NCBI RefSeq assembly: GCF_900156815.1
Contig: NZ_FTOT01000002.1
Span: 310,001 to 374,000, forward strand
Direction: 5' to 3'
DNA: 64,000 nucleotides
Source: Gemmobacter megaterium
GTDB taxonomy: Bacteria > Pseudomonadota > Alphaproteobacteria > Rhodobacterales > Rhodobacteraceae
A model generated the notes under the pieces. It was given only the letters and a program-made list of their open reading frames with translations, had not been told where the DNA came from and searched no databases. How positions within the stretch are numbered: position 1 is the stretch's first letter; every line of letters starts with the position of its first letter. A program made the position numbers and the translations under genes. Shown here in pieces: positions 46,151 to 56,698 of the stretch.

Positions 46151-47886
46151 ACCGGCAGACCCACCACAAAGCGCGCGCCCAGCGGATCCGAGGTCGCATC
46201 ATCATCGGTCGGCCGGATGTTCTCGGCCCAGATGACCCCGGCATGAGCCTCGACGATCTGTTTCGAGATCGACAGGCCAAGGCCCGAATTGTTCCCGAAA
46301 TGGGTGGCGGGGCGATCAGAATAGAACCGTTTGAAGATCTTGGTCAGCGCCTGTTCAGGTATGCCCGGCCCGGTATCTTCGACCACGATCAGGACGCGAT
46401 TGTCACGCCGGCGGGCCCAGACTCGGACGGCATCGCCTTCGTCGCAAAAGGAAATCGCATTGGTGATCAGGTTGACGAACACCTGGGCCAGCCGCTCTTC
46501 GAGACCATGAATCAGGATCGGTTCGGCGGGCAGGTCGGTGATATAATCCACGCCCTTTTCCGCAGCCTGTTGGGCCAGATGCTGATTGATGTTGTTCAAG
46601 GTGCGGATAAGGTTGAATTCCTCTTGCTCTTCCTTGACCAGTTCGCTGTCCAGCCGCGAAGCGTTCGAAATGTCGCTGACCAGACGGTCCAGACGGCGCA
46701 CGTCATGTTCGAGAACATCCAGCAGACGTTCGCGCTGTTCGTCCTTTCGCACCATTCGCAAGGAGCCAACCGCCGAGCGCAACGAGGCCAGCGGATTCTT
46801 GATCTCATGCGCGACATCGGCGGCGAATTGTTCGTTCGCCTCGATCCGGTCGTAGAGTGCGGCAACCATCCCGCGCAGCGCGCCTGACAATCGGCCAATC
46901 TCGTCAGGGCGCGCGGTCAGGTCGGGAATGCGAATGCGGCCCGGCGCCATCTTGCGGGCGTTCCGGTCGCGACCCAGTTCCGCGGCTGCCGCCAGGTCGG
47001 ACAACGGGTTGGCGATGGTCGAGGCCAGAACCAGGCTGAGCGCGATCGACACAAGCAAGGCCACGATGAACATGCGCAAGACCTGCTCACGCTCATTGCG
47101 CACCAGAAGATCCAGTTCTCCGGCGGCAGAGGTCACGGCAACGACGCCAAGAACCCCTCCATCCCGCAGAATCGGCGTGGCGACGGAAAACAACGTCGCG
47201 CCCTGGGCGTCCTGCCCGCTGCGCACCGTGGTGTTGCCGTGGCGTGCCGTTTCGACCAAGCCCTGCGCGAGAGTAGCGGAATCGAATCCCTGCCCCGGCG
47301 AGGACTGGCCCGGCATCAGGCGCGACACGCTGTCCCAGGCGGCGCTGAGCAGATCCGTCAGATAGGTGTTGCGCGACACCGGAGGCAGAACCGCCGGGGG
47401 CACATCTGCGCGCGGTCGCCCGACGGTCGAGGCGATCAGCGTGCCCGTGCGGTCATAGATGAACAGTTCGGTCCCCGGCGCAACTTCGATCCGCGCAAGG
47501 GTCAATGCGGCGACCGCCTCCTGGGTCGGCGCGTCCTGCATGGGGCCGGCAGTCTGCGGAAGCCGCGCCTCGACCGCCGAAGCGATCAGGCGGGCTTCGG
47601 TCACAAGACCGGCTTCGCGTTGCAGCACAAGGCTGTCGCGCGACGGGTTTAGGAACAGAACCCCCGCCACCAGCACGACCAGCGCCAACAGGTTGAACAC
47701 CACGATCTTGCGCGCCAGAGGCGATCGGTTCGGCGACACGATGCTGCGCTTCTTGCGATCCGCGCGCAGTGCCGGATCGCTGGCGCCCTCGGGGTTTACC
47801 CAGTCCTCTCCCAGGACCACGCCACCCTGTTCCTGCCGTGGTGCAGGCGCCGATGCGGTAGTGTCGAAACGGCTGGCCAGGGTCAT
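46147..47886 (-). CDS. chvG: Sensor histidine kinase ChvG/ExoS type
   Basis: Membrane kinase, 579 residues. Two helices (about 60-82 and 270-292) enclose a periplasmic sensor; HAMP ([20 protein letters not shown]), HisKA ([20 protein letters not shown] with the phospho-His), and HATPase ([41 protein letters not shown]) follow. ChvG senses acid/envelope stress in rhizobia. An N-terminal about 55-residue cytoplasmic tail precedes the first helix. ATGA overlap with chvI. Confidence 0.93.
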   Translation of the reverse strand: MTLASRFDTTASAPAPRQEQGGVVLGEDWVNPEGASDPALRADRKKRSIVSPNRSPLARKIVVFNLLALVVLVAGVLFLNPSRDSLVLQREAGLVTEARLIASAVEARLPQTAGPMQDAPTQEAVAALTLARIEVAPGTELFIYDRTGTLIASTVGRPRADVPPAVLPPVSRNTYLTDLLSAAWDSVSRLMPGQSSPGQGFDSATLAQGLVETARHGNTTVRSGQDAQGATLFSVATPILRDGGVLGVVAVTSAAGELDLLVRNEREQVLRMFIVALLVSIALSLVLASTIANPLSDLAAAAELGRDRNARKMAPGRIRIPDLTARPDEIGRLSGALRGMVAALYDRIEANEQFAADVAHEIKNPLASLRSAVGSLRMVRKDEQRERLLDVLEHDVRRLDRLVSDISNASRLDSELVKEEQEEFNLIRTLNNINQHLAQQAAEKGVDYITDLPAEPILIHGLEERLAQVFVNLITNAISFCDEGDAVRVWARRRDNRVLIVVEDTGPGIPEQALTKIFKRFYSDRPATHFGNNSGLGLSISKQIVEAHAGVIWAENIRPTDDDATSDPLGARFVVGLPV

Positions 47887-48584
47887 TCTTCGTTGTAGCG
47901 GTAGCCGATGCCATACAGCGTTTCGATCGCCGAGAATTCGGCGTCGACGCTGCGCATCTTCTTGCGCAGGCGCTTCACATGGCTGTCGATGGTGCGATCA
48001 TCGACATAGACCTGATCGTCATAGGCCACGTCCATCAACTGATCGCGCGATTTCACAAAACCGGGACGCTGCGCCAGTGCCTGCAAAAGCAGGAACTCTG
48101 TCACCGTCAACGAGACGTCCTGACCTTTCCATGTCACCGAATGGCGCAAGGGATCCATGCGCAGGTGCCCGCGTTCCATCAGCTTGGATTCGTCCGTCGT
48201 CGGCGCATCGCCAGCCGCGATCGCCTCTTGCCGACGCAGCAACGCCCGGATGCGTTCGACCAGCAGACGCTGGCTGAACGGCTTCTTGACGTAATCATCC
48301 GCGCCCATGCGCAGGCCAAGAACCTCGTCGATCTCGTCATCCTTGGACGTCAGGAAGATCACCGGCATGTTGGTTTTCTGCCGCAGGCGCTGCAACAGGT
48401 CCATCCCGTCCATGCGGGGCATCTTGATGTCCAGCACAGCCATGTCGGGGAGGCGCCGGTTGAACGCGTCCAGGGCCGACTGGCCATCATTGTAGGTTTC
48501 CACTTCGAAGCCTTCGGCCTCAAGGGTCATGGATACCGAGGTCAGAATATTACGATCGTCGTCGACGAGGGCGATCCTTGACAT
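47883..48584 (-). CDS. chvI: Response regulator ChvI type
   Basis: OmpR-class regulator, 233 residues, partner of ChvG. Receiver: [20 protein letters not shown], phosphoacceptor Asp52 in [12 protein letters not shown] and lysine in [13 protein letters not shown]. The DNA-binding domain contains [20 protein letters not shown] and the recognition region [20 protein letters not shown]. It begins the chvI-chvG-hprK-rapZ-EIIA-ptsH-acyltransferase run, divergent from pckA. Confidence 0.94.
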   Translation of the reverse strand: MSRIALVDDDRNILTSVSMTLEAEGFEVETYNDGQSALDAFNRRLPDMAVLDIKMPRMDGMDLLQRLRQKTNMPVIFLTSKDDEIDEVLGLRMGADDYVKKPFSQRLLVERIRALLRRQEAIAAGDAPTTDESKLMERGHLRMDPLRHSVTWKGQDVSLTVTEFLLLQALAQRPGFVKSRDQLMDVAYDDQVYVDDRTIDSHVKRLRKKMRSVDAEFSAIETLYGIGYRYNEE

Positions 48585-48739
48585 GGTTTATCCTTGTACT
48601 GCTCACGTGCCTATTTTTTGCCACATTCTCCGTCTTTCGCCCCGGTGAATCAACCGTCAAGTACGAATCGCCCCGGCCTGCCACCCAAAGAACACTGAAA
48701 ATTTCCAAACCAATGGCTAATTTGCCGCAGTTTATTGCG

Positions 48740-48776
48740 TGATTGCGCTAACCGCGGCGTGGTTGCGCTAACTGCG
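48740..48776. promoter_or_regulatory. Tandem direct repeats in the pckA/chvI gap
   Basis: Two 17-bp repeats, TGATTGCGCTAACCGCG (48740-48756) and TGGTTGCGCTAACTGCG (48760-48776), differ at two positions and are spaced exactly 20 bp, so they lie on one face of the helix. Extra TTGCGT elements flank them at 48735 and 48780. The pair lies about 150 bp upstream of pckA in the 338-bp divergent gap, which shows no gene. The pattern suggests an operator; the regulator is unknown. Confidence 0.6.
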
Positions 48777-48922
48777 CCATTGCGTCCTGTTCCCCTCGAC
48801 GGGCATCATGCTATAGCGCGCCCATCGCATCCTGCCGGGTTGCGAGCGGTGCAACATTTTCCTGACGCACCGTCTGTTCGGAATTCAGATCTTGCCGCCA
48901 GCGCGGCACGGGAGCCCTGCAC

Positions 48923-50521
48923 ATGGATCATGGACGCGTGAACCCAGCCCATACACTTGACGCTCAAGGTCTCACGGGGCTTGGCAACGTCTATTACAAC
49001 CTGATCGAACCCGCACTGGTCGAGGCCGCTGTGGTCCGGGGCGAAGGCAGGCTGGGCAACGGTGGTGCGTTCCTGGTGTCCACCGGGCAATTCACCGGCC
49101 GCTCGCCGAAAGACAAGTTCGTGGTCCGCACGCCTTCGGTGGAAAATACCATCTGGTGGGAAAACAACGCCCCCATGGCCCCCGAGGCGTTCGACCTGCT
49201 CTATGCCGACATGGTCGCCCACATGAAGGGCCGCGACTATTTCGTTCAGGATCTGTATGCAGGCGCAGACCCCGCGCATCGGCTGGATGTCCGGGTCGTC
49301 AGTGAACTGGCCTGGCACAACCTGTTCATCCGCCACCTGCTGCGCCGTCCCGATGCCGCCGAGCTTGCCAGCTTCGTGCCGGAATGGACGATCATCAACT
49401 GCCCCAAGTTCAAGGCCGATCCCGCGCGCCACGGCTGCCGCACCGAAACGGTGATCGCGCTGAACTTCGACAAGAAGATCATCCTGATCGGCAACACCGA
49501 ATATGCCGGCGAGAACAAGAAATCGGTGTTCACGCTGCTGAACTACCTGCTGCCCGAAAAAGGCATCATGCCGATGCACTGCTCGGCCAACCATGCGCCG
49601 GGCAACCCCGAGGAAACCGCCGTGTTCTTTGGCCTGTCGGGCACGGGCAAGACCACGCTGTCGGCCGATCCGAACCGCGTGCTGATCGGGGATGACGAAC
49701 ACGGCTGGTCGGACAACGGCACCTTCAACTTCGAAGGTGGCTGCTATGCAAAGACGATCAACCTGTCGGCCGAGGCAGAGCCCGAGATCTACGCGACCAC
49801 CACCAAGTTCGCCACCGTGATCGAGAACATGGTGTTCGACCCCGACACGTTCGCTCTGGATTTCCAGGACAGCAGCCTGACCGAAAACATGCGCTGCGCC
49901 TATCCGCTGGACTATATCTCGAACGCCAGCGATACCGGCCTGGGTGGCCAGCCGAAGAACGTGATCCTGCTGACCTGCGATGCCTACGGCGTTCTGCCGC
50001 CGATCGCGCGTCTGACCTCGGCCCAGGCGATGTACCACTTCCTGTCGGGCTTCACCTCCAAGACCCCCGGCACCGAACGCGGCGTGGTCGAGCCGACCCC
50101 GACGTTCTCGACCTGCTTTGGCGCCCCCTTCATGCCGCGTCGGCCCGAAGTCTACGGCAAGCTGCTGCAACAGAAGATCAAGGACACCGGCGCCTCGTGC
50201 TGGCTGGTCAATACCGGCTGGACCGGCGGCGCCTTTGGCGCGGGCAAGCGGATGCCGATCAAGGCCACCCGCGCCCTGCTGACCGCCGCCCTGGACGGTT
50301 CGCTGAACAATGTCGAATTCCGCAAGGATCCGAACTTCGGCTTCGAGGTTCCCGTTGCGGTTCCCGGTGTTGACACCGCTTTGCTGGATCCGCGCGGCAC
50401 CTGGGCCGACGCCTCGGCCTATGACGCGCAGGCGGCCAAGCTGGTCGGGATGTTCTCGAAGAACTTCGGCCAGTATGTTGCCCATATCGACGACGACGTG
50501 AAGGCGGCAGCCATCGGCTAG
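48923..50521 (+). CDS. pckA: Phosphoenolpyruvate carboxykinase (ATP)
   Basis: Gluconeogenic enzyme converting oxaloacetate and ATP to phosphoenolpyruvate, 532 residues. Substrate loop [12 protein letters not shown] (about 55-66), the kinase-1a loop [19 protein letters not shown], the metal-binding [21 protein letters not shown] and the adenine-binding region are intact. It is divergent from chvI, the standard alphaproteobacterial arrangement, and is followed by a terminator. Control by ChvI or by a regulator acting on the repeats at 48740 is likely but unproven. Confidence 0.97.
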   Translation: MDHGRVNPAHTLDAQGLTGLGNVYYNLIEPALVEAAVVRGEGRLGNGGAFLVSTGQFTGRSPKDKFVVRTPSVENTIWWENNAPMAPEAFDLLYADMVAHMKGRDYFVQDLYAGADPAHRLDVRVVSELAWHNLFIRHLLRRPDAAELASFVPEWTIINCPKFKADPARHGCRTETVIALNFDKKIILIGNTEYAGENKKSVFTLLNYLLPEKGIMPMHCSANHAPGNPEETAVFFGLSGTGKTTLSADPNRVLIGDDEHGWSDNGTFNFEGGCYAKTINLSAEAEPEIYATTTKFATVIENMVFDPDTFALDFQDSSLTENMRCAYPLDYISNASDTGLGGQPKNVILLTCDAYGVLPPIARLTSAQAMYHFLSGFTSKTPGTERGVVEPTPTFSTCFGAPFMPRRPEVYGKLLQQKIKDTGASCWLVNTGWTGGAFGAGKRMPIKATRALLTAALDGSLNNVEFRKDPNFGFEVPVAVPGVDTALLDPRGTWADASAYDAQAAKLVGMFSKNFGQYVAHIDDDVKAAAIG

Positions 50522-50546
50522 GCGGCGGCAGGCCCGCAGGTTCAGG

Positions 50547-50577
50547 GCCCCGCAGTCATCCGGCTGCGGGGCTTTTT
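50547..50577 (+). terminator. Rho-independent terminator of pckA
   Basis: GCCCCGCAG (50547-50555) pairs with CTGCGGGGC (50564-50572), loop TCATCCGG, followed by TTTTT. It lies 25 bp after the pckA stop. Confidence 0.88.
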
Positions 50578-50661
50578 CGTATTTCATGCAAGTTTGCGCG
50601 ACCGGGGTTGGTCCGGGCGCGAAGCGGGCTACATCCGAACCAGCCAAGCAAGGAACATGCC

Positions 50662-50874
50662 ATGCTGTTGAACGATCCGATGTTCTACCTTGTCGCAGGT
50701 TCCAGCCTTGCGGTACTGGTTGTGCTGATGCTGGGCCTGGGCAGCTTTGCCAAAGGTGGCGATTTCAACCGCCGCAATGCCAACCGCTTCATGCGGTGGC
50801 GCATTATCGCTCAGGCAATCGCGGTCGCCCTGATCGTGGGCTTTGCCTTCATTCGACACACCTGGGGGAACTGA
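50662..50874 (+). CDS. Twin-transmembrane protein, HIG1-like
   Basis: A 70-residue membrane protein with two helices (about 7-26 and 45-64) joined by a polar loop. The loop and second helix start, NRFMRWRIIAQAIAVALIVG, fit the RxRxxxQ pattern of the HIG1 (hypoxia-induced/Rcf1) domain, a family tied to respiratory complexes in mitochondria and some alphaproteobacteria. The stop overlaps the adenosyltransferase start as TGATG. Family call moderate; role in respiration is inference. Confidence 0.75.
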   Translation: MLLNDPMFYLVAGSSLAVLVVLMLGLGSFAKGGDFNRRNANRFMRWRIIAQAIAVALIVGFAFIRHTWGN

Positions 50875-51446
50875 TGGTCGTCCTGTCCAAGATCTATACG
50901 CGCACCGGCGATACGGGCGAAACCGCGCTTGTCGATGGAACCCGCGTGCCCAAGCACTCGGCCCGTGTGAACGCCTATGGCACGGTGGACGAAACCAATG
51001 CCACCGTTGGCCTGGCGCGGTTGCACGCCACCGGCGACATGGCCGACGCCCTTGCGCGCATCTCGAACGACCTGTTCGATCTGGGCGCCGATCTGGGCCG
51101 CCCCGCGATGGAGAAGGATGCCGAGGCGGGCTATACCGTGCTGCGGATGCTCCCGAGCCAGGTGGCCAGACTGGAAGCAGAGATCGACACGATGAACGCG
51201 CGCCTGACGCCGCTGCGCAGCTTCATCCTGCCCGGCGGCAGCCCGCTGTCCGCGCAGTTGCACCTGTGTCGCACCGTCTGTCGCCGCGCAGAGCGGTTGT
51301 CGGTGGAACTGGCCGCCGCTGAATCGGTCAACCCCGATGCGGTGAAATATCTCAACCGCTTGTCGGACTGGTTCTTCGTTGCCGGGCGTATCGCCAACAA
51401 TGATGGGGCCGATGATGTGTTGTGGGTGCCCGGCCTCACCCGCTGA
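50874..51446 (+). CDS. ATP:cob(I)alamin adenosyltransferase (PduO type)
   Basis: Transfers the adenosyl group of ATP to cob(I)alamin, making coenzyme B12. The 190-residue protein starts MVVLSKIYTRTGDTGETALV with the ATP-binding TRTGDxGxT motif (about 9-17), then RVNAYGTVDETNATVGLAR and CRTVCRRAERLSVELA, with NRLSDWFFVAGRIAN near the end, all PduO hallmarks. It is translationally coupled to the HIG1-like gene. Confidence 0.94.
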   Translation: MVVLSKIYTRTGDTGETALVDGTRVPKHSARVNAYGTVDETNATVGLARLHATGDMADALARISNDLFDLGADLGRPAMEKDAEAGYTVLRMLPSQVARLEAEIDTMNARLTPLRSFILPGGSPLSAQLHLCRTVCRRAERLSVELAAAESVNPDAVKYLNRLSDWFFVAGRIANNDGADDVLWVPGLTR

Positions 51447-51602
51447 GATATGACGAGAGCGCAATTTCATATGCAGAAAACGCGGCGTCGCAGCACACAT
51501 GTGAACGATTTTTGTCTGTTTTTGCATCTGCAGAAGGGCTAACACCCTGTCAGACTCAGGGCGCGGCCCCAAAGCCGCGACAACAAAGGGAGAGCTTTGC
51601 CG

Positions 51603-52364
51603 ATGAAGGTTCTGGTCCCGGTGAAACGGGTGATCGACTATAACGTGAAGGTCCGTGTAAAGGCGGATGGTTCGGGCGTCGATCTTGCGAACGTCAAGAT
51701 GTCGATGAATCCCTTCGACGAGATCGCGGTAGAAGAGGCGATCCGCCTGCGCGAAAAGGGTGTCGCGACAGAGATCGTCGTGGTGTCGATCGGTGTGAAA
51801 CAGGCGCAGGAAACCCTGCGGACCGCACTGGCCATGGGCGCAGACCGCGCCATCCTGATCGAAGCCTCGTCCGACGTGCACACCGATATCGAGCCGCTGG
51901 CCGTGGCCAAGCTGCTGGCTGCCGTAGTCAAGGACGAAGCCCCCGGCCTGGTGATCGCCGGCAAGCAGGCGATCGACAACGACATGAACGCCACCGGGCA
52001 GATGCTGGCGGCCCTGCTGGGTTGGGGTCAGGCGACCTTTGCCAGCGAAATCACCGTCGATGGCGATGCCGCCACCGTGACGCGCGAGGTTGACGGCGGG
52101 TTGCAGACCATCAAGGTCAAGCTGCCTGCCATCGTCACCGCCGACCTGCGTCTGAACGAGCCGCGCTATGCAAGCCTGCCGAACATCATGAAGGCGAAGA
52201 AGAAGCCGCTCGAAGAAAAGACCGCCGCCGATTACGGCGTCGATGTCACCCCGCGCCTGACCGTGGTGAAGACCGCCGAGCCGGCAGGCCGCAAGGCTGG
52301 CGTCAAGGTTGGTTCGGTGGACGAGCTGATTGCGAAACTGAAAGACGAAGCGGGGGTGATCTGA
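51603..52364 (+). CDS. etfB: Electron transfer flavoprotein beta subunit
   Basis: Soluble AMP-binding ETF subunit, 253 residues. [19 protein letters not shown] opens the protein; the family signature [20 protein letters not shown] is near residue 177. GGGAGAGCTTTGCCG precedes the ATG. It overlaps etfA as TGATG. The 156-bp gap before it has several T-rich tracts and probably carries the promoter, which I cannot place with confidence. Confidence 0.96.
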   Translation: MKVLVPVKRVIDYNVKVRVKADGSGVDLANVKMSMNPFDEIAVEEAIRLREKGVATEIVVVSIGVKQAQETLRTALAMGADRAILIEASSDVHTDIEPLAVAKLLAAVVKDEAPGLVIAGKQAIDNDMNATGQMLAALLGWGQATFASEITVDGDAATVTREVDGGLQTIKVKLPAIVTADLRLNEPRYASLPNIMKAKKKPLEEKTAADYGVDVTPRLTVVKTAEPAGRKAGVKVGSVDELIAKLKDEAGVI

Positions 52365-53275
52365 TGGCTGTTCTCCTTCTGGCCGATGTGAACAACGGGC
52401 AGCTTGCCACCGATGCGGTTGCCAAGACGTTGACGGCGGCGAAATCGCTGGGCGACGTGTCGGTTCTGGTCGTCGGTCCTGCCACCGCCGCCGCCGAAGC
52501 CGCCAAGCTGGATGGCGTGGCCAAGGTGCTTCATGCCGAGGATGCGGGCCATGGCCTGGCAGAGCCTGTGGCCGATCTGATCGTGTCCCTGGCAGGCGAT
52601 TACAGCCACATCGCCGCCGCATCGACCGCGTTCTCCAAGAACGTGCTGCCGCGCGTCGCCGCGCTGCTGGACGTGATGGTCCTGTCGGATGTCACCGCCG
52701 TGATCGACGCCGACACGTTCGAGCGCCCGATCTATGCAGGCAACGCGATCCAGACCGTGAAATCCGGCGACGCGACCAAGGTGTTCACCGTGCGCACCGC
52801 CGCCTTCTCGGCCGCTGGTCAGGGTGGCTCGGCCGCGGTTGAAACCGTTGGCGCCAAGGCATCGGACCTGTCGTCCTGGGTCGAGGACAAGGTGGCCGCC
52901 AGCGACCGCCCCGACCTGACCTCTGCCAAGATCGTGGTTTCGGGCGGTCGTGGTGTCGGCTCGGAAGAAAACTTCGCCATGATCGAGAAACTGGCCGACA
53001 AGCTGGGCGCCGCCGTTGGGGCAAGCCGCGCAGCGGTCGACTCGGGCTATGCACCGAACGACTGGCAGGTGGGCCAGACCGGCAAGGTCGTGGCACCGCA
53101 ACTGTACATCGCAGTCGGCATCTCGGGCGCGATCCAGCATCTGGCCGGGATGAAGGACAGCAAGATCATCGTTGCCATCAACAAGGACGAAGAGGCGCCG
53201 ATCTTCCAGGTCGCCGATTACGGCCTTGTCGGCGACCTGTTCACGCTGCTGCCGGAACTGACCGAAAAGCTCTGA
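52364..53275 (+). CDS. etfA: Electron transfer flavoprotein alpha subunit
   Basis: FAD-carrying ETF subunit, 303 residues. The FAD-binding C-terminal part contains [51 protein letters not shown] and [19 protein letters not shown]. With EtfB it takes electrons from acyl-CoA dehydrogenases to ETF-QO (39.7-41.3 kb). Confidence 0.97.
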   Translation: MAVLLLADVNNGQLATDAVAKTLTAAKSLGDVSVLVVGPATAAAEAAKLDGVAKVLHAEDAGHGLAEPVADLIVSLAGDYSHIAAASTAFSKNVLPRVAALLDVMVLSDVTAVIDADTFERPIYAGNAIQTVKSGDATKVFTVRTAAFSAAGQGGSAAVETVGAKASDLSSWVEDKVAASDRPDLTSAKIVVSGGRGVGSEENFAMIEKLADKLGAAVGASRAAVDSGYAPNDWQVGQTGKVVAPQLYIAVGISGAIQHLAGMKDSKIIVAINKDEEAPIFQVADYGLVGDLFTLLPELTEKL

Positions 53276-53290
53276 TCCACGCGGATCGGT

Positions 53291-54136
53291 CTACAGGGCG
53301 CCCTTCGGGGCGCCCTGTTGCCTTGCAAGCCAGGGCACCAGCGCCTGCGCGACACGCCGATGCGCCGCAGGTCCGGGCAGCGCGCGCGCGGCCACCTCTT
53401 CCATCGGCCCGAATTCCATACCTTCGGTATCCCCGATGAACTCGGGCAAGGCCACTTCGACCAACCCCAGAACGCGGGGGCGCACGGCCTGCACCATCAT
53501 CCGGTCCACCAGCAACGGCGCTCCGGGCGTAAGCTGTAGTCGTTCTCCCGGCAAGGGCGGCCCGCGCTCTCCCAACCACAGCAGCAAGGTGCCGGGCCCC
53601 AACGCCTCCAGAAGCTCGGTCATACGGCCCAGCCACGCGTCGCCCAGCACCTTGGCAACCTCGGCAAAGCGCTGCGCGCCTCGCGCGGCCAAGGCGCGGA
53701 TCATGTGGCGGGTAAAGGCAAAATCCATGAAATCGACATCGGGGAACATCCGTTGCAGGCGCGGGCTGGCGCAAAGGAAGCGATCATTCCGACGCGGATG
53801 CACGGTGTACAGCGGGTTCGACAGGTTGACCGCACCGGGCACCTGGAGAATGCGCATCTCTGCCGCCTTGGCCATGCGCAACAGATCGGGTTCATTCAGC
53901 CAGGCATCGGGCCCGGCATGGGGCACGCCCAGGTTCAGCACCATGCGCCCTGTCGCGCGCTCCAGTTGCTGCGGCCACGGCGCGGCGACAAAGCGGCCAT
54001 ATGTCTCTTCGCCTCCGATCGCCACGGCATAGGGGGCTCTTGCAGCCCGCCACGGTCCCCGGAAGACAAGCCGCGACTGGCCATACCGGCATGGAAAATA
54101 ATCGAGCGCCCCGGCGCCCGGCATTTCATATGTCAT
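53291..54136 (-). CDS. DUF6473-like protein
   Basis: A 281-residue soluble protein of a family I know mainly from Rhodobacterales (DUF6473, as I recall). Conserved marks: DYFPCRYGQSRLVFRGP near the N terminus, AIGGEETYGRF, NLGVPHAGPDAWL, QVPGAVNLSNPLYTVHPRRN and DVDFMDFAFTRHMI. The GGEETYG and HPRRNDRF pieces resemble a sulfotransferase/SGNH-like arrangement, but no function is established. ATG 54136 is preferred over a GTG at 54145. Confidence 0.7.
   Translation of the reverse strand: MTYEMPGAGALDYFPCRYGQSRLVFRGPWRAARAPYAVAIGGEETYGRFVAAPWPQQLERATGRMVLNLGVPHAGPDAWLNEPDLLRMAKAAEMRILQVPGAVNLSNPLYTVHPRRNDRFLCASPRLQRMFPDVDFMDFAFTRHMIRALAARGAQRFAEVAKVLGDAWLGRMTELLEALGPGTLLLWLGERGPPLPGERLQLTPGAPLLVDRMMVQAVRPRVLGLVEVALPEFIGDTEGMEFGPMEEVAARALPGPAAHRRVAQALVPWLARQQGAPKGAL
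53293..53318. terminator. Terminator between etfA and the convergent DUF6473-like gene
   Basis: A perfect 11-bp stem ACAGGGCGCCC/GGGCGCCCTGT with a TTCG loop. On the plus strand it is followed by TG then CCTTG, so the T run is weak. It overlaps the last codons of the minus-strand gene, which therefore end in a hairpin-coded sequence. Probably serves both directions. Confidence 0.65.
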
Positions 54137-54290
54137 TCTACCCACCCTAGTGCAGTCACCCGACCCCAGAATGCCCGTTCAAGGTTACCTTCTGCCTAAG
54201 GTTTCGAATTGCACCGATTTTCCACGGCCCCTTGCACCTGCCCTGCCCGCCCGCATAAGGTCGATCCGGGTTCTTGATGGAGTGGCTGGC

Positions 54291-55166
54291 ATGGATATCC
54301 GCACGGTCGGGGTGATTGGCGCAGGGCAGATGGGCAATGGCATCGCCCATGTGTTCGCGCAGGCGGGCTATGATGTGCTGCTGACCGACATCAGCCAACA
54401 GGCGCTGGACGACGCCGTGGCGCTGATCGACAAGAACATCGAGCGTCAGGTCAGTCGCGGCAAGACCACTGCGGAAGACAAGGCCGCCGCCATGGCCCGT
54501 ATCCGCACCACGCTGAAGCTGGCCGATCTTGGCCCCACCGACCTGGTGATCGAGGCTGCGACCGAACGCGAAACGGTGAAGAACGCCATCTTCGAGGATC
54601 TTCAACCTCATCTGGCGCCCCATACGATCCTGACGTCGAACACCTCGTCGATTTCCATTACACGACTTGCTGCACGCACCGACCGCCCCGAAAAGTTCAT
54701 GGGCTTTCACTTCATGAACCCGGTGCCGGTGATGCAACTGGTCGAGCTGATCCGGGGCATCGCAACGGACGAACAGACCTACAAGACGATGCTCAAGGTC
54801 GTCGAAAGCCTTGGCAAAACTGCCGCCAGCGCCGAGGATTTCCCCGCCTTCATCGTCAACCGCGTGCTGATCCCCATGATCAACGAAGCGGTCTATGCGC
54901 TTTACGAAGGTGTCGGCAATGTCCGCTCCATCGACCAGTCGTTGAAGCTGGGCGCGAATCATCCGATGGGGCCGCTGGAATTGGCGGACTTCATCGGGCT
55001 CGATACCTGTCTTGCCATCATGAACGTGCTGCACGACGGGCTGGCCGATACCAAATACCGCCCCTGCCCGCTGCTGACGAAATATGTCGAGGCGGGCTGG
55101 CTGGGGCGCAAGACCAAGCGCGGCTTCTACGACTATCGCGGGCCTGAACCCGTGCCCACCCGCTAA
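54291..55166 (+). CDS. 3-hydroxybutyryl-CoA dehydrogenase
   Basis: NAD(P)-dependent 3-hydroxyacyl-CoA dehydrogenase, 291 residues. N-terminal Rossmann motif [18 protein letters not shown] (about 6-23), catalytic His in [18 protein letters not shown], and C-terminal [15 protein letters not shown] and [18 protein letters not shown] as in Hbd/PaaH enzymes. It stands alone rather than fused to an enoyl-CoA hydratase, which favours short-chain (butyrate/PHB cycle) metabolism. It is followed 70 bp later by aroA. Confidence 0.95.
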   Translation: MDIRTVGVIGAGQMGNGIAHVFAQAGYDVLLTDISQQALDDAVALIDKNIERQVSRGKTTAEDKAAAMARIRTTLKLADLGPTDLVIEAATERETVKNAIFEDLQPHLAPHTILTSNTSSISITRLAARTDRPEKFMGFHFMNPVPVMQLVELIRGIATDEQTYKTMLKVVESLGKTAASAEDFPAFIVNRVLIPMINEAVYALYEGVGNVRSIDQSLKLGANHPMGPLELADFIGLDTCLAIMNVLHDGLADTKYRPCPLLTKYVEAGWLGRKTKRGFYDYRGPEPVPTR

Positions 55167-55236
55167 GCGCAGGATGGACCCGCAAGGGTCCATCAGCTAT
55201 GCCAGCGGCGAGGGAATTTCAGCCGCAGGAAATGCC

Positions 55237-56589
55237 ATGTCCGCCCATGCCGACCCCATTCCGATGACCGCCCGCGCCTCGGCCCCGCTCCGGGGCGTGG
55301 CTGAAGTGCCGGGCGACAAGTCGATCAGCCACCGCGCGCTGATTCTGGGGGCCATGGCGGTAGGGCAGACCCATGTGACCGGCCTGCTCGAAGGGCAGGA
55401 TGTGCTGGACACCGCAAAAGCCATGCGCGCCTTTGGCGCGACCGTGACCCGCCTGGGACAGGGCGAATGGACGGTGCAGGGCGTGGGCGTCGGCGGCTTT
55501 GCCGAACCGGCCGATGTCATCGACTGCGGCAATTCCGGCACAGGCGTGCGACTGATCATGGGCGCGATGGCGACATCGGCGATCAGCACGACCTTCACCG
55601 GCGATGCCTCGTTGCGCAAACGCCCGATGGGCCGGGTTACACAGCCGCTGTCCCTGTTCGGAACCCAGTCCTATGGCCGTCAGGGGGGCCGCCTGCCGAT
55701 GACGGTGATCGGCGCCGCCGACCCGGTTCCCGTGCGCTACACGGTGCCGGTCCCTTCGGCGCAGGTAAAATCGGCGGTCCTGCTTGCCGGGCTCAACGCC
55801 CCCGGCGAAACCGTGGTCATCGAAAAGGAAGCCACCCGCGACCATTCAGAACGGATGCTCGCAGGCTTTGGCGCCGCCATCCATGTGGAAACCGCCGCCG
55901 AAGGGCGCATCATCACCCTGACGGGCCAACCGGAGTTGCGCCCGCAGACGGTGGCGGTGCCGCGCGATCCGTCCTCCGCCGCCTTTCCGGTCTGTGCCGC
56001 GCTGATCGTGCCGGGGTCGGACATCCTCGTCCCCGGCGTCTCGCGCAATCCGACGCGCGACGGGCTGTTCGTGACATTGCTGGAAATGGGCGCCGATATC
56101 ACCTACGAAAACCCGCGCGAAGAAGGAGGCGAGCCGGTGGCCGACCTGCGCGTCCGCTTCAGCGGTGATCTGACAGGGGTGGAAACACCCGAGGACCGCG
56201 CCGCCAGCATGATCGACGAGTTTCCCATCCTGTCGGTCGTGGCCGCCTGTGCCAGCGGCATCACCACCATGCGCGGCGTCAAGGAACTCCGGGTCAAGGA
56301 ATCCGACCGCATCGACGCCATGGCACGAGGTCTGGAGGCGTGCGGCGTGCGGATCGAGGAAGACGAGGATACCCTTGTGGTTCACGGTATGGGCCAGGGC
56401 AATGTCCCCGGCGGCGCCACCTGCGCCACCCATCTCGATCACCGGATCGCCATGAGCTTTCTCGTGCTCGGCCTTGCCAGCAAGGCGCCGGTCTCGATCG
56501 ACGATGGCGCGCCCATTGCGACCTCTTTTCCGGTGTTCGAGCCGCTGATGAAACAGCTTGGCGCCTCTATCGAACGCACACATGGCTGA
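55237..56589 (+). CDS. aroA: 3-phosphoshikimate 1-carboxyvinyltransferase (class II EPSP synthase)
   Basis: Sixth step of the shikimate pathway. The 450-residue protein, starting at 55237 after AGGAAATGCC, is of class [20 protein letters not shown] and [20 protein letters not shown] closely follow the CP4-type sequence, as do [20 protein letters not shown] and [16 protein letters not shown]. In the PEP-binding loop it has GNSGTG (Gly101) where CP4 has GNAATG; the Ala there is what gives CP4 its glyphosate tolerance. No cmk or rpsA follows, unlike in many relatives. Confidence 0.95.
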   Translation: MSAHADPIPMTARASAPLRGVAEVPGDKSISHRALILGAMAVGQTHVTGLLEGQDVLDTAKAMRAFGATVTRLGQGEWTVQGVGVGGFAEPADVIDCGNSGTGVRLIMGAMATSAISTTFTGDASLRKRPMGRVTQPLSLFGTQSYGRQGGRLPMTVIGAADPVPVRYTVPVPSAQVKSAVLLAGLNAPGETVVIEKEATRDHSERMLAGFGAAIHVETAAEGRIITLTGQPELRPQTVAVPRDPSSAAFPVCAALIVPGSDILVPGVSRNPTRDGLFVTLLEMGADITYENPREEGGEPVADLRVRFSGDLTGVETPEDRAASMIDEFPILSVVAACASGITTMRGVKELRVKESDRIDAMARGLEACGVRIEEDEDTLVVHGMGQGNVPGGATCATHLDHRIAMSFLVLGLASKAPVSIDDGAPIATSFPVFEPLMKQLGASIERTHG

Positions 56590-56668
56590 CCACCTCTCGC
56601 GCCTGAGCCGGAGGGACCGGGGACCTGCGCCGCCAACCGGGGGCAGCCCAGCCGCCTGAACCAGGATC

Positions 56669-56692
56669 AAGGGCGGGGGTATCCCCGCCCTT
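56669..56692. terminator. Bidirectional terminator between aroA and the class III ADH gene
   Basis: AAGGGCGGGG (56669-56678) pairs with CCCCGCCCTT (56683-56692) around GTAT; TTTC follows on the plus strand. It lies between the convergent stops of aroA and the dehydrogenase gene. Confidence 0.7.
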
Positions 56693-56698
56693 TCGCAT

